This document shows, in pieces, positions 11,983 through 24,780 of a stretch of 64,000 nucleotides of DNA. The notes below the pieces were generated by a model. That model worked only from the letters and a program-made list of their open reading frames with translations. It was not told the DNA's origin and did not search any database. The stretch spans positions 12,422,501-12,486,500 of the forward strand of contig CM065321.1 of assembly GCA_033032175.1 (NCBI GenBank). The letters are read 5' to 3'. Made by a program: the position numbers and the translations under genes. This stretch comes from Saturnia japonica (taxonomy: Eukaryota > Arthropoda > Insecta > Lepidoptera > Saturniidae). The stretch's first letter is position 1. Each line of letters begins with the position of its first letter.

Positions 11983-13170
11983 CTAGGTGTCCGGTGGCCG
12001 GTGCTGGTCCGCAGGGCTGACAGGATCAGAGGGCGCTGGTGTCGCGTGCCGGCGAAGTTGCTGCAACAGCGCGGGGTCTAATGCTGGCCACCACCCTCCT
12101 AGCAGCGGGTACTGTGCTGTCGGGGCCAAAGGGGACCGTGTCTCTTCTTCACCCACACGCTCCTCCTGATCACTAGCGACGACGTCTATGTCCTCTTCAG
12201 GTTCCTCCTCGCCGCTGCTATCTCGGCGCTGCCGTTTTACCGGCGTTTCATCTGGCGCTAATAGTGATGCGACATCAAACTGCCTCTTCCGTGCTTGTCC
12301 ACCGCCGGGTAACCGTGCCGCTCCCCAAAACGGTAAGGGAAGCGACGTCGGCGGCGGCGACTGAGGCGGTGGTGAAGGCGAATCTTCTCCATCATCATCC
12401 ACGGCCAGTCCCATATGTTTTCTAACTTTCCTCTGAGCTTTGCGTCTTCTGAAATCACCCTTTCGGAAGTCTTCAACGTTCGCGGGGTGTATGGCCCAGT
12501 AGTGGCCTTTCCCGTTAGCAGACCTGCCGGCTTTCACGAAGCAGTCGTTTAGAGACAAGTTGTGCCTGATAGAGTTACGCCAACCAGGGCCCCGGGACCT
12601 GAAGTACGGGTAGTTATCCAAAATGTGCTGGTAGATATCCGAGAGGACAAGTTTTCGGTCCGGCGAGCTGAGTATCGCCATCGCGATAAGGCCAATGTAA
12701 CTGTGTTGAGGCTTCGGTTCTTCGGGTTGTAGAGCACGCTGCTGCAGCAGTGACATGGAAAGTGCAAGCCGTGGTCCGTAAGGGCCGTAGCATGGTGCGA
12801 CAGCCGGCGGGTAGAGCCGTAGTCTTTCCGCGACGGCATAATTATAAAGCTGGAGTCGATAGTGGTCGAGCGCGGCCGCTGTTACGGCCGGTGCGTCTTT
12901 GGCGAGCGGCCAGGGTCCACCTTCGGGTCCACTGCACATGTTGCCGGGCGCGAAGCGAGTGCCCGAGTGTGACTGTTGGCAGCGGAGCGTAGGGTGCGTG
13001 GCGGTGGGAGGGACGCGGGGTGTGGGGTGTGGAGGAGCCGCCCTCCGGCAGCCAATCACCGTCGACTCACTGCTTGTATACGTGTTTTTGTTTAGCGACG
13101 CCCCACTCCAGTGGCTTTGTGACTCCACGCGCTCGGTCTTGAAGCTAACCCTACGTACTGATGGCAGCAA
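11983..13170 (-). CDS. FoxQ2: Forkhead box transcription factor, FoxQ2 type (fd102C-like)
   Basis: This intronless 395-residue frame encodes a nuclear winged-helix transcription factor. The forkhead domain covers about residues 153-250: it starts at PKPQHSYIGL, has the helix-3 recognition segment WRNSIRHNLSLNDCF (197-211) and ends in a basic wing (FRRRKAQRKVRKHMGL). The helix-2 text LVLSDIYQHILDNYPYFRSR and the ANGKGHYWAIHPANVEDF wing are characteristic of insect FoxQ2. After the domain come acidic/proline stretches and a basic run (KRQRR, 312-316) that could serve nuclear import. FDVASLL (298-304) fits a Groucho-binding eh1 motif, suggesting repression. FoxQ2 proteins act in anterior head and brain patterning; that role is family knowledge. 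The first ATG is at 13170, but residues 1-77 look unconserved; Met78 (12939) would give 318 residues, and an upstream exon cannot be excluded. A TTTATT on the plus strand at 11411 could be a distant poly(A) signal. GC content is far above the flanks, as expected for a real CDS. Confidence 0.93.
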   Translation of the reverse strand: MLPSVRRVSFKTERVESQSHWSGASLNKNTYTSSESTVIGCRRAAPPHPTPRVPPTATHPTLRCQQSHSGTRFAPGNMCSGPEGGPWPLAKDAPAVTAAALDHYRLQLYNYAVAERLRLYPPAVAPCYGPYGPRLALSMSLLQQRALQPEEPKPQHSYIGLIAMAILSSPDRKLVLSDIYQHILDNYPYFRSRGPGWRNSIRHNLSLNDCFVKAGRSANGKGHYWAIHPANVEDFRKGDFRRRKAQRKVRKHMGLAVDDDGEDSPSPPPQSPPPTSLPLPFWGAARLPGGGQARKRQFDVASLLAPDETPVKRQRRDSSGEEEPEEDIDVVASDQEERVGEEETRSPLAPTAQYPLLGGWWPALDPALLQQLRRHATPAPSDPVSPADQHRPPDT

Positions 13171-14519
13171 TATTTCATTTTAATACTAACTTATCTACAA
13201 ATTAAATAAATTTTATAAAAAATATGTATATCCTTGTTACTTAAAAATATGTAGGTAAATTGGGTTAACTAAAAAGTCTTTAAGGTTTGTCTTTGCGTTA
13301 GTAACTAAAATTCAAGACATTTTATTTAATACAAGTAAGTACTACGACCAGTAACAACGAATTTATGATTGGGAATTACTTGCTCATTAAAATAAAACTG
13401 TTTATGTACAGTTAATACAGCTTAGCTCAAGTATAAGTTGAACCTTGAAACGCAGATTACAAAAGCAATAGATGTGGCGAAAAGTGTATGTTGAAACTAG
13501 ATATGCTTGTCACAAAATTCAAACATTTCACTAAAATCAAAAATTAAAATGGTGCATATTAGCTTCGACGCGTGACTGTTGTTTATCCTTTAAGATCGAT
13601 TGTCTTAGCATAGTATTTAGGTAGGCACAATAGACGAAGTTAACTTATTAATATATTATTATTTCCGTAAACAAGAAAGTTGAATAAGTATATGTATATT
13701 ATAGGTACATGAATTCAGTATAAGATGCGCGAAAATGTTGCGCGAAGGGGCAACATAGAGAATTAATTTCATAACACTTGATTTTACTTATCAACGTAGC
13801 GCAGGCTATATAAAAATCTATTCTTTAAGAGTAAACTCCAATAACAGCTTGACGTACTGACCACTTTAGGTTTAGTATTGAACATTAGATATAAATTATC
13901 ATCTTATGCCTTGATTGCCTTTAATTTATTTTATCGTTCATAGTCATTTTATGCCTTGATAAGATATAATTATATCTCTTTAATTTATTTTATCGTGCAT
14001 AGTAACCAAGATGGTATAGAAAAAATGACTGTATTCTAAAAGGTTGAGAGCCAAATCTGACACGAGGGTTTGATGAAATACATATCAGCTTCGATATGAT
14101 ACTGCGCTCTACCTGCTACAAGCGGACAGAGACAGACGAAAATGGCAGTGAAAGACCAAACTACATTTACACATGTTAAAGACCCTCGACAATGTATAAC
14201 GCAGCGAACAGAGTTTAAACAAAATAACACATAGGTATTTAGACGAATATTTTGAATAAATATTTATTGTGAACCATTTTTTTTATTACTATTATTGAAT
14301 GATATTTTCAAATACTTATAAAACTTTTATGTATCTGTAAATCAAACATCTTAAAAAAAAGTTGTGTGGGTACTTATGTACGTATATAAGAAGTTATTCT
14401 TCTTTGGCGTAACAAAAATAAAACTTTTAGCAACATAATGAATTTAGTCATCTATGATAATAATGTACAACAATAATGATGTATAATATGTATAATTATA
14501 ATCTTTTTGCTTGTTCAAA
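13171..14519. other. Region upstream of FoxQ2
   Basis: This should contain the FoxQ2 promoter and leader. No TATA box at a convincing distance is seen. A direct repeat occurs at 13905-14000 (TTTAATTTATTTTATCGT twice, about 65 bases apart, each next to CATAGT). The block 14040-14230 is GC-richer but unidentified. Confidence 0.4.
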
Positions 14520-15840
14520 ATACGCCAACAACCCAAACCAAAACTCGGTCTGCTAGTTCAGTCTTTAATTCTTAACATTTCACCACATCTGGCTCATATA
14601 TTTAATCAGTGTATTGATAAAGGAACTTTCCCCAGTACGACGAAAATAAGTAAAATACATAGTTCCATTGTTTAAATCAGGCTGTAGAAGTAATATTGGA
14701 AATTATAGATCAATTTCTGTGCTTTCTTCGAATAGTAAAATTTTTGAGAAAATTATGCTTAAGGAATTAGTAGAGTACTTTAATAATAATAAAATATTGG
14801 ATTGTCGGCAGTTTGGTATCACGAAATCAAAATCTACGACTGACGCTGGTGCAACGCTATTAAGTCACATATTTGGGGCATAGGAAAAGTCACAGGATGC
14901 AATCGGTGTATTTTGTGATCTTTCAAAAGCTTTCGACTGCGTTGATCACACTACGCTCAATTTAAGATGAAACATTATGGTGTGTGTGGACCTTCTCTCG
15001 ACTTTCTAGAATCATATTTAACAGATCGCTGCCTCAAAGTAAGTGTTAATGGGGCAACCTCTTCGGGATCATTGGCTAGATTCGGCGTCCCACAGGGACC
15101 GTAGATTAGGACCGTTTTTGTTTTTAGTATATATATAAATGATCTACCCCTAATGGTTAAGAACTGTGCTGACATTGTTCTTTTTGCAGACTTATATTTC
15201 AAGTGAAAAGAAAATATTTAGAGATTAGGCATGTAAATAATACTTTATTTAATATATCAGAATGGTTTCCTTTAAGTAATCTATTGTTGAATGCAAACAA
15301 AACAAAATGTATCAGATTTGCCTTACCCAATGTACAACATGTTGAAAGTAATATTACGATAGAAGAGAACATATTAGGCTTGGTTGATATTACTGTATTC
15401 TTAGGCATCACACTAGATGCAAAATTACAATGGGGTCCTCACATTAAAACCTTGGCAGGGAAATTAAACTCCGCTGCATACGCAGTGCGTAAGATTCGCC
15501 AGTTAACTGATATTGCTACTGCTAGGCTGGTCTACTTCGCTCACTTCCACAGTTTAATGTCCTATGGTATTTTACTGTGGGTTCAGCAGCTGAGGTAGAT
15601 ACCATATTTGTATTATAAAAACGGGCAGTTCGAGGCATTTATTGAATCGGGTAAATCATTGAAAAATAAATTTCAAGAATTTAGTAACTTAACTTTGCCT
15701 TCCCAATACATCTTGGAAAATATAATGTATGTTCGGAAAAATAAAGATAATTTTGAAATTGTTAACACGCACAATTTCAATACTAGAAATATTTTTTTAA
15801 AAGACTTAGATTTTTGACTTCGCTAGTCCTTAAACACTGT
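14520..15840 (+). mobile_element. CR1/jockey-type LINE, reverse transcriptase remains
   Basis: Pieces of one non-LTR reverse transcriptase follow one another in order with many stops and frameshifts. Near 14530-14630 is the HIFNQCIDKGTFP block; FKSGCRSNIGNYRSISVLSS is at 14668-14740; LSKAFDCVDH at about 14920-14950; the region near 15095-15140 carries GPFLF...YINDLP, and FAD is at about 15183. The thumb and C-terminal part are at 15203-15598 (NANKTKCIRF, LGITLDAKLQW). The terminal LPSQYI...HNFNTRN block is at 15608-15817. The 5' part of the element, including the endonuclease, is absent. It is a dead copy on the plus strand. Confidence 0.88.
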
Positions 15841-18129
15841 ATTCACAAACCATTCTATTAAAGTTTACAATATGTAAGTTAGACTTGCCGTAGGGCGAGT
15901 GTATGTTCCTTGGTTATAGTCCTCTTGTCTGTTTGTCTTGGCTGTCGGCTGTCACTTTGATATTCAGAAATTATTTGTGTAGCCGATCTGCGTTTCATTT
16001 ATTCACTCGTTTAAAAGAAACTTAATAGCTTGTTTGTCATAATTATTTAATAGTGTTATTTCTTGTTTATTTCGTTCAATTTAATTGATTTATTGCACAT
16101 TTAAAAATTAACAAAACCACCACAAAAAGATTTAGTGTTGTAGTGGCGGCGCGGCGGGTCTGAACTTTTTACATAAGTAGATATTATAATACTCAAGTAT
16201 TTTGTGGTATTGACATTGTTACTAAAAAGAACAATGGACTTTTTTGTATAGGCCGTAACAATTAATAATCAATATTTATTATCATCCTAGTACAAAGCAA
16301 TAAATGAAATACTTACATTATGTATTCTTATTTTAATTGTTTTTTACAATCGGTAGATTATCATAGATCTACATAATTTTGATAGTTATTTGAATCCATT
16401 TTGATATAGTAGTATTAAAAACAATTATTAGACAAAAATATTAATAAGTAAAATTAATTACGACATTTTGGAATTACATTTATTTTTGCTATCCGTACCG
16501 TAGCAAAACCGTTACAAATGACAACTTCGTAGCGAGCGCTTCCCTGTTATTTTACAGATATCACAACACGCAACAACATATTACTTCTCAGAAAGCGAGC
16601 TAGAAAGAGATGCCGATACGAAAATATTTCTCCTTCTCATTTAAAGCAGGATAGAGGATCATGCAACAGTTTCAAATGAAGACATTTCACGAACACAAAT
16701 GTATTTATCTATACTGAACTGCAAGGCAAATAGAACTCAAAGTCATATAGAAAAGGTCCAAATTCATTTAATTTAGTATGGTAGTTAAACCGTTATTACT
16801 TGTGAGAATGAGAAATGAAAATAAATAGAAAGAGGACATGCGATGAGTGCGAGCAAGGCGGCAAGCAGTGTTGGTATAAAACGTGGCATTCTAACAATGC
16901 AGTTGCCGCCCATTTAAATACGCCATTTTGTTTACTGTCTCCATGGCTTGTCTTTGTGTTTTATTCAGGCGACTGTGTTTTGTGGTACAATGAAATTACA
17001 GGAAATGTTTATCCATTTGAAGAAGGAACAATAGATACGCGTATATCTGTAATAATATCTATGTTGTCGAGTACCTATACCTAAGTATAATAATATTTAT
17101 AGATAGGTGGTAAAAATGTTAGCTCTTTATTTATACATATTTAAAAAATTTATAATTTAGTTTTACTATCAGGTAAGCTGTGTTTTCCGCAATGAATTTC
17201 ACAAATATAATAGGGTGTCACTTCGCTCTAGGTAGATAGGTTAGTAGGTACATATCCTTTTAAAGATAGGTCGCTGCCTATGTGAAGGATATTGTGGTTA
17301 GGCTACTCACTTAAGGCTACTAAAGCGACAAAAATGGGTGTTAATGTATGGATACAATTAAATGGATTAAATAATGAAAATATATTTATGTAGTAAGAAG
17401 AAAAGTGTATTAGAATAAGAAACTTTATTAAAAGTGGGATTTATGTAGATATAATTAATAGAAACAGATTGAAAATTACTAAGGAGAGAATGATGGGAAG
17501 TAGGATGGGAGGTAAATACAAAGTTGGAATTTAAAATTAAAAAAAATTAGATGTTAATATCAATAATATTAATATATTTATTTATTATAAATAGAGAAAA
17601 AGGGAACTATAAAAAACCTACATATGTAGATATCCATTTATCCAAATTTTTACAATCAAGTGTTACCTGAATTATTTTAATTTTATTGTGCTTATTAAAT
17701 TGCTTTAATTTTTCTTATGTATAATTACAATTTACTTATACATTACAACATTTCATACGGAACATTGACATCCTAATTTATTTTAATTTATTATTCATAA
17801 TCTTCGCTACGATATTGCGTTGCTAGATTTAAATAATAATTTTTATAAGTATTATTGTAAAATAGTAGGTTGCCTGTTATTGCTATTGGTCCGCATATCT
17901 AAATTAGATTTAATACCAATCAATAATAATAAAATAAACGATGTGCGCTCTTAGCATTAAGTAAATAGGTAGGTATTTTATTAATACTTAAATCACAGAT
18001 TTGTATTGGATAGTAAATTCTCGTATAAACCTCTATGTACCTTTCCGAGTTTTACATTTATGTTATTTTCGTTAGTTCCATTTTATTCGACATCCAAATT
18101 AATTTTGTTTAAGATATTAAAATATAAGT
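15841..18129. other. AT-rich non-coding stretch
   Basis: No gene is supported. The small frame at 16815-17084 has scattered Cys but no family. 17090-17800 is extremely AT-rich. Confidence 0.5.
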
Positions 18130-18310
18130 TTACTAGTGCTTTTCCCGCACCTTCACTCGCGTCATAGTTAAACTTTGTCTCAACTTTTTCACTCTGTAAC
18201 TAAATTGCTAAACACCAATTTTTATACAAGATTTCATTCCATTTTTTACCACTTTAGGGGTTGAATTTCCACAAGTAGTTCAGTGTAAAAGAAACTTGCT
18301 TTAAAATTAT
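18130..18310 (+). repeat. CTAGT-ended interspersed repeat fragment
   Basis: ACTAGTGCTTTTCCCGCACCTTCACTCGCGTC starts a block that continues with TTCATTCCATTTTTTACC and GGGGTTGAATTTCCACAAGT. These phrases typify a very common Lepidopteran non-coding repeat. Confidence 0.5.
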
Positions 18311-18774
18311 CCCGGTTCTAGTCCCAGTAGTTGGGGCTGTGCGTTTATATGTAAGCCAATATATTATATTGTAGTATATAGATTACGTTTAAGTAAATGA
18401 CATGTACCTAAGTACCTAAGCCTAGCGGTATCTGGAATTTAAATCTTTTTTTTCGTGAATGGGTTTGTTTATTTAAAATCCGTTGAAGTGTTCAGGTCGC
18501 GTCCGGTGCAGTTTTAAACAAGCGTACGGTCGATGGAAAACATATTATGGCGGCTGTGTTCTCTGCCGCAACACAAATATAAACTTACCGTCAGCGCGCC
18601 GCGCTCGCGTGTTTTTACATAATTGATTTCATTTTACAATTTTATCGAACATTTAACAAATTTCCTTTTCGCCATCTCTTGCAACTGTATAATTTTAAAA
18701 ATATCTTTTATGATATAAATATAGAATCAGTGATAATCATCCTCAAATAGGAGTGCAGAACTATTTGAGACAAA
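18311..18774. other. Non-coding stretch with GC island
   Basis: 18485-18612 (GTCGCGTCCGGTGCAG ... CAGCGCGCCGCGCTCGC) is clearly richer in GC than its surroundings, with no open frame. It could be regulatory. Confidence 0.4.
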
Positions 18775-19015
18775 TCAGTAATGTCGTCTCTTTTTTTTAA
18801 AGAGACGGAACTTTACCTGATAGTATGCACAGTATAATCGAAAAACATAAGCTACCACCACGAGATCGACAACCCTTCGCCGTCTTGCTGAAATGTCTCT
18901 TCACGTTATGTGTTCAGAACCCCATACTGTAGGAAAGAGGGAACACACTAGCAGGGAGACAGTGCCACAGCTTCACAGTACTTACCTAGGTACGGCAATG
19001 CCATGATGAAGAGAA
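18775..19015 (-). mobile_element. LINE 3' fragment, same tail family
   Basis: On the minus strand the conserved phrases (ACTGTGAAGCTGTGGCACTG, ACATAACGTGAAGAGACATT) and a terminal ATCAGGTAAAG appear in the family order. Confidence 0.65.
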
Positions 19016-19734
19016 CTTTTTTATTCCTGCAGAGATGTAGTTACCGTAAAGCAATGGCTCCCAACGCGTGTACTAACTAATTAAGTACACAGATAATTTT
19101 ATAAGTACTAGCGGTCGTCCAATGTTTCAAATTAGACCAGAGACTTTTTAAAAGTATTATTTTAAAGGTATTAAAAAGGTGTCCGAAGTTTTTTCCTCAA
19201 GTATTAATGTATAGATAAATAATTAAATTTAGAGTAAAGTAGGTAAGTTAATTATCCTATAGTGAACGCAAAAAATTATATCTTTAATAAGATGATCTCT
19301 ACAACTTTTATTCTCAAGGTATTTGTAATCGGTTCGAGAAATTCATTTCAGAGTGAAATGTATTCATGCGTATACCTGCGTGTTTCTCATTGTTGTTATA
19401 ATTGGAGGCAGAAGGAGTGCGACCGAGCGCCGAGCGCCGAGACGCGAAGGCGTGTCGCCCCGCCCTACGCTTAAACTCATTGTACTTTGTACGCGAATGT
19501 ACCGTTCATACAAATAAATTAATTTTCCTAAATGCAACACAACCCACGTCACATGGTTTATTTTTATTTATGTATTGTTTGTTTAGCTGGTGTGTGAGTG
19601 AGAGGCGGAGTAAATTTTGTTATTTTTAATCGAGCACAGATACAATGGATTTATTATATTTGGTTTAATTAGACATGTAATATTAATTATTAGTACTTAT
19701 TATAATATTTAAATTATTAAGGTGGGATTTTTAT
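19016..19734. other. Non-coding stretch
   Basis: 19405-19480 is GC-rich (GACCGAGCGCCGAGCGCCG, a short direct repeat of CGAGCGC). Otherwise AT-rich, with no gene. Confidence 0.4.
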
Positions 19735-19900
19735 TCCTTATAGTTTTAGCGTTTGGCCATAGGTAATCTCATTTGATGTTATAGGACGATGTGGCCCAAG
19801 ATGCTTAGGGCTCATAAATGCAGCTGTCTTCACCGCTAATTACAGGCATTCGAACTCATATGAATCGATCCTGTAATATAATATAATCATATGCGTCCGT
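19735..19900. repeat. Decayed SINE-like fragment
   Basis: GGACGATGTGGCCCAAGATG, followed by CTTCACCGCTAATTACAGGC and ATTCGAACTCAT, resembles parts of family 2. It is too decayed to be sure. Confidence 0.35.
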
Positions 19901-22900
19901 ATATGCAACAGATGAGTCCTAAAATTAGAAAAAAAAAATGATTTCGTTAAAGATTAACAATAAACAGAATAATTATTAAGTAAGATATAAAAGTCTATTG
20001 GTAGGTACCTACCCATTTACACAAGAATGGTAACGTACTGTCTAAATATTTAAAAGATAATAAAACCTTCTGACATAAACATTATTATTACCACAGTAAA
20101 AGCAATAACAAAAACCGGTAGTAAACTTTCTAGAAAAATCGAGCACATACAAACATCCTACCTATATACTACCAGATAAACAAAGGATCTTTCTTTTTTG
20201 AAATCGGTTAAAACTGTAATTTCATTTTTGCTATATAAGTACTATACCTATTAGGTACTTTACCATATTAATTGCAGATAAAAACTTAAAATATACCTAA
20301 ATTTTATCTAATAACAAGTTAAATTATTAAAAAGGAAACAAAACACTGACTGAAACAAAACACTTGAATACATTTTATTTGCTTTCCAGACAACGTAATA
20401 AATATTATATATCCTATGATACTGCCAGAACTAAGACGAATCTAATGAAACCTCATATGCTAAAATCGATCAAGCCGTTTAAGCGTTCAATGAAATAAAA
20501 ATACCTACATACTACGCTCGAAAAACATAACCGTTCTTTTTCACAGTCGGGTAAAAAGTACCCAAACATCACTTAAAAAGAAAACAGTCATTATCTTTTC
20601 TTCGTCATTTTATTTCATCATATACCCAAAGTAGAAAGTCTTTAGGCCTCTTTTATTAGACGCAATGCTCGTTTATCTAAGGCAGTCCTCATCCCAGTTC
20701 TTCCCGATACTAAATTACTTCCCATTCACTAAATGTTGGAAGACATTAATTAATTGAAAATTGACAAGAAAAATAAATATACATTATTAATGTGTCGAAA
20801 ATACCTAAAAAGAAATAAATTTAAGAGCATTAGTGTGGTGCCTGACCGCATAGCGACTTTCATATTTACATATAAGTAGTGTAACACTAATTAATTGTAT
20901 ATAATAATCGTTCATTCATAAAAACGGTAGACTTTATCTATCTAATATCTCAAATTATAATTAAATTTTAATTTATGAAATCAGCACAATGTTTATAATT
21001 CGGTATTCGTAATCTGTTATATTTCTTAAATCTAAGTACTTACTTCTAAATTATTATCTATTACAACGTGATAAAGTTTGTAGGTATGTTTGTAAGAGAT
21101 AATCTCTGGAACTACTGATTCAATTCTTAAAATTCTCTCAATAATAGATATCAGCATTATCCCTTAGTACTACTTATAGACATTTTCAGGCAGTTCTTCT
21201 GAGTAGGTAAAAAATATAATATAGGCATACATTTTTTTAAATTTCACTTCTGTTGTTTAGAGACGTCATATATAGATAAATATTATTATTCTATGCATTT
21301 TCAGAATAACCCGAATTTAACGACACCTCTTATTTTAAATCTCATTAAACCGCTTATCCTGCAGAAAGTGCGAAAAAATATAAGTTTAGAAAAAATCTTG
21401 ATATTTGTTCGACAGTTGCTTATGTAAAGTATAAGAATTTGTCAACGCCACGCCACCACAACGCGGCGCGGCGCGCGCGAGTTCGCGTTCTATTGAATTA
21501 AAGACTTTGTGTGGAAAAACTTTTCGGAAAATATTTTCTTGTCACAAAGACGGTATTAGCTTTGGGTTGCCAGGTTAATACACTATGTTTGACGTGTATT
21601 CTAAATACTCAATAATATTATATTACACTTCTGATGTTAAGTATTAATATGAGATGTAAAATATAAAATAAGGTTAAGATCGGAGCCGCTGACGTAAATT
21701 ACTTTAACAAGGAAGCTTTGGGATACGTGTGGTTGGAAAATCAAAAACGCCAGAAAATTTATTTTTTTCGAATTAAGACACGCGTCTTACTAATTAAAGC
21801 GTCGAACCATGTTTTTGGGATCTCCGACGGATCTTCGTTCACTTATTTGGCCCAGATACACTTTGGCTCGTCTAATATATATTTGATTTCCAAGTTTTTG
21901 CAGATCCTCCTTGTCCCATCTTTCGTTGGTCTTTTTCTTTGTATTTTTCTTTGTGTTAAGTATTTTATTTTATTTATTTTCTTTCTTTGAAAAGACCTAC
22001 GAGTACTCCAAGTGGGCATGTGGGCAAGTGGCGGGATACGGCACAGTGTGGATAGAGATGGCGTCCTTTAATATATGAGGACAAAATCCATTTTAGGTAA
22101 ATGCGCCACTGTAGTTGGTTCTTACTAGTTAGGTTGCGTGTTAAAAAATTACGCCAGAACACACTGTAGGTATAGTGAGTGATATTTGTTGCAAAACGTA
22201 AATCGACAACACTTTATTGGCACCGGGAAAGTAGCTAAAACCCCGCGGCTTCACGACGTCGAGGGGTTCATGATAATTTGATGCAAATCGACCGAGCGCC
22301 GCGCCACTCCGCGCCGCTGGGGACGACTGAGTTAACGCAGTACGCTATGGTTACACAATTTGTTTATGAATGTACCAAAAGAAACAAATTCAGCATTTAT
22401 ATTTGCTACTAGCTACCGCCCGTGACTTTTTCGTGTTTAGTTTTCTTCGTTTTATTAACAATACCTACAGATAAAAAAAATTACTACTGCTGCAGTTTGT
22501 GTACTTGTTTGGAGTTTTTCTTAATACATAACTTTAATTGTGTTCTAAATTATAATTATATAAAAAAATGTGATTATATTAAAATAGTCTCAATCTTTAT
22601 AAATGAACAATAAGCTAAAGTATTTTAAAAAGAATAAAACTGTTGATTTACAGTGTTTTACCTTTCATTATTAGGCATTTAGTTATAATGATCTTGTAAT
22701 AATTGTAGTACTTTGTAGAATTTAGAAATTTGACTAACTTCTTTTGAATAGTAATTTTAAATAAGAGGTTTATCAAGCAACTTCAAAATTTAGAATTTTA
22801 GTTAAAATATGCGCGTATAGTAAAAAGTCACTTAATTTTTTTTATAACACATCTAAAGAACTAGCACTAAAACTTAAAATGTATGAATGAACCACATTGC

Positions 22901-23489
22901 AGTCTGATAAACCTCTGAGGTATTCTCAGACACAAGGGGACCGATATTATCTTCAAATAAGCGTATTACATCGACCGAGGCACCCGTGCTTTGTGATACG
23001 AAAATCTATGGCTTCGCTACATATAGACCACAGACAGCATTGTATACCCCTCATTCACCTCGGACGCTGTAAACTAACAAGACAATTTAAGAGGATATTA
23101 ACTATACTGTGACTCGGGCGTATCTTTATGGATTTTTCAATCGCAATCCCCTAGGGCTAGTCGGCGTCTGATATGTCTTTATTTGCCGGTTTAGGACGGC
23201 TAAGGTTTCTTTGAACCTCGTAATATTTTTCTCTTCACGAACCGGTAATTTGGGATAAGTCGTGCAAATAAGATTTCAGACTGAGCTACTCGGAACTCTG
23301 AAATATATTTAATATCTAATATTTAGTTTATACTTATTTATTAAGTGTGACACAAAATTGACAGTTATCTCATACACACAAAATTTGTTAATTCCCGGGT
23401 GTAAAATTCGAAACTCCCACGAACATAATAATAATAATACCAGCTTGTAAGTGTCCCAGAACTAGGAAACATACCCCTTCCCAAGGTTA
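19901..23489. other. AT-rich non-coding stretch with GC islands
   Basis: Islands at 21445-21490 (CGCGGCGCGGCGCGCGCG), 22200-22345 and 22900-23290 interrupt AT-rich DNA. None carries a convincing open frame or family match. 21990-22170 may be retroelement-derived. No gene is supported. Confidence 0.45.
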
Positions 23490-23650
23490 GGCACGAGCTT
23501 AACCATCACGCCAGCCCATGACGTATAAGCAATTTCAAACGCCGGGAAATCAACAGCTCTATATTTTTACCCCACATATCTACAGTGGCACTACAAGAAC
23601 AGTTCTGAAGCTGTCAGGTTTCCTCACGATGTTTTCTTAAAAATCAAAAA
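23490..23650. repeat. SINE-like fragment (related to 39.45 kb)
   Basis: CAATTTCAAACGCCGGG, GGCACTACAAGAACAGTTC and CAGGTTTCCTCACGATGTTTTC occur in the same order in a diverged copy at 39450-39625. The family is not named. Confidence 0.45.
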
Positions 23651-23754
23651 AACATTATTCAATTTAGGCCCTAAGAAGGCACTTATGACAGTCTTAATCA
23701 ACCTAAAGTGATACCTATTTAAATTAGTAAATGTAAGCTTATTCCGAAAAATTC

Positions 23755-23945
23755 GTTGATACATGCTGAGGTATGAATCTCCAATCATCTATTGTTATTC
23801 CGTCGGTATAAACCATTCGACCACTTCGATGGCATGACATCAAAGACTGCTGATGAAAGTGTCACCGACGGTTGCTATTGTTTGTAAACTGTACCTTACT
23901 TGCCATCAGGTGCTTGACAGTCATTTTGCTGAGCTAATTTAATAT
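23755..23945 (+). mobile_element. LINE 3' fragment, same tail family
   Basis: GACTGCTGATGAAAGTGTCACCGAC is followed by CTTGCCATCAGGTGCTTGAC, matching the 3' end of the copy at 40.06-40.29 kb. Confidence 0.6.
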
Positions 23946-24647
23946 AAAATAGAAATTATGTTCCACATTGGAAGTCTTTCGGGTGAGATAAAGATGATGC
24001 TAGTTACAACATTAATATTGCCTTCATTTCTCTTTATCCTTTTTCCTATAATGATGAGTATCCGGTATAAACTCACAAAAATGAACCTTAAATAAATATT
24101 GACACTTGTTTTTAATAAACGGAATGTTTTGTCGTTTTTGTCGTATCTGTATTACCTAATAGTATTAAACTCGAACCTACATATAAATAAATATTGTGTT
24201 GTTATTAGGTTGCGTCAGTTTTCAAAGAAACGGGAAGCCCGAGATGGTCGGAGGGGGTTAATTATGAGGACGCTATCGTGGGGGGAGTAGGGTGTAAACT
24301 CCCTTCTGTATTGACATCACCGAGGTATAAATGTGACTCGATATTACACAGTCAGCGTTATCGGTTCTTTTATGCGAACTGTAATATCAGTATTATATTT
24401 TGTAATATTACAGGTTTTATTTTGCTGTATTTTGTTGTTATAGGTAACACAATAAATAATCAGTGATTCACGTGAATTGCGAAAAATTAGTTACAGTGTT
24501 CCAAAAATCCAGGATGATTGTACTGATGGCAGATAAAATGTATATTTATAAATTTTTGAAGTAGCAGATATTAAATATACATATTACATACATACGTTTG
24601 TTTTTGGCACAGGTAACAATCAACACTGAAAGAAAATATTGGGACAT
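23946..24647. other. Non-coding stretch
   Basis: Mostly AT-rich. A short GC-richer patch at 24225-24330 (GAAACGGGAAGCCCGAGATGG) has no family match. Confidence 0.4.
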
Positions 24648-24780
24648 TGAGGCTGCCTACCCACTAAAGCGGAGCGGAGTTCGTCTGTGAATATTTCGAC
24701 CAATAGCATTCCATCACTAGATTTCTATGCAATTTTATTGGTTGAAATTTGCACAACTCCGCTCAGTGGACATGCAACCT
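24648..24780. mobile_element. Small terminal-inverted-repeat element (MITE-like)
   Basis: The ends AGGCTGCCTACCCACTAAAG and, as reverse complement of the right end, AGGTTGCATGTCCACTGAGC form imperfect terminal inverted repeats. They flank about 85 bases containing CCAATAGCATT / ATTGGTTGAAATT. A shorter relative lies at 29229-29312. Confidence 0.6.

Noticed and set aside
12899..13183. Plus-strand open frames over FoxQ2 (11987-12169, 12750-12992, 12899-13183)
   Set aside because: They are shadows of the GC-rich FoxQ2 coding strand and have no family similarity.
16815..17084. 89-residue frame starting with a Cys-rich segment
   Set aside because: No zinc-finger spacing or family is recognisable, and the C-terminal half is in AT-rich low-constraint DNA.
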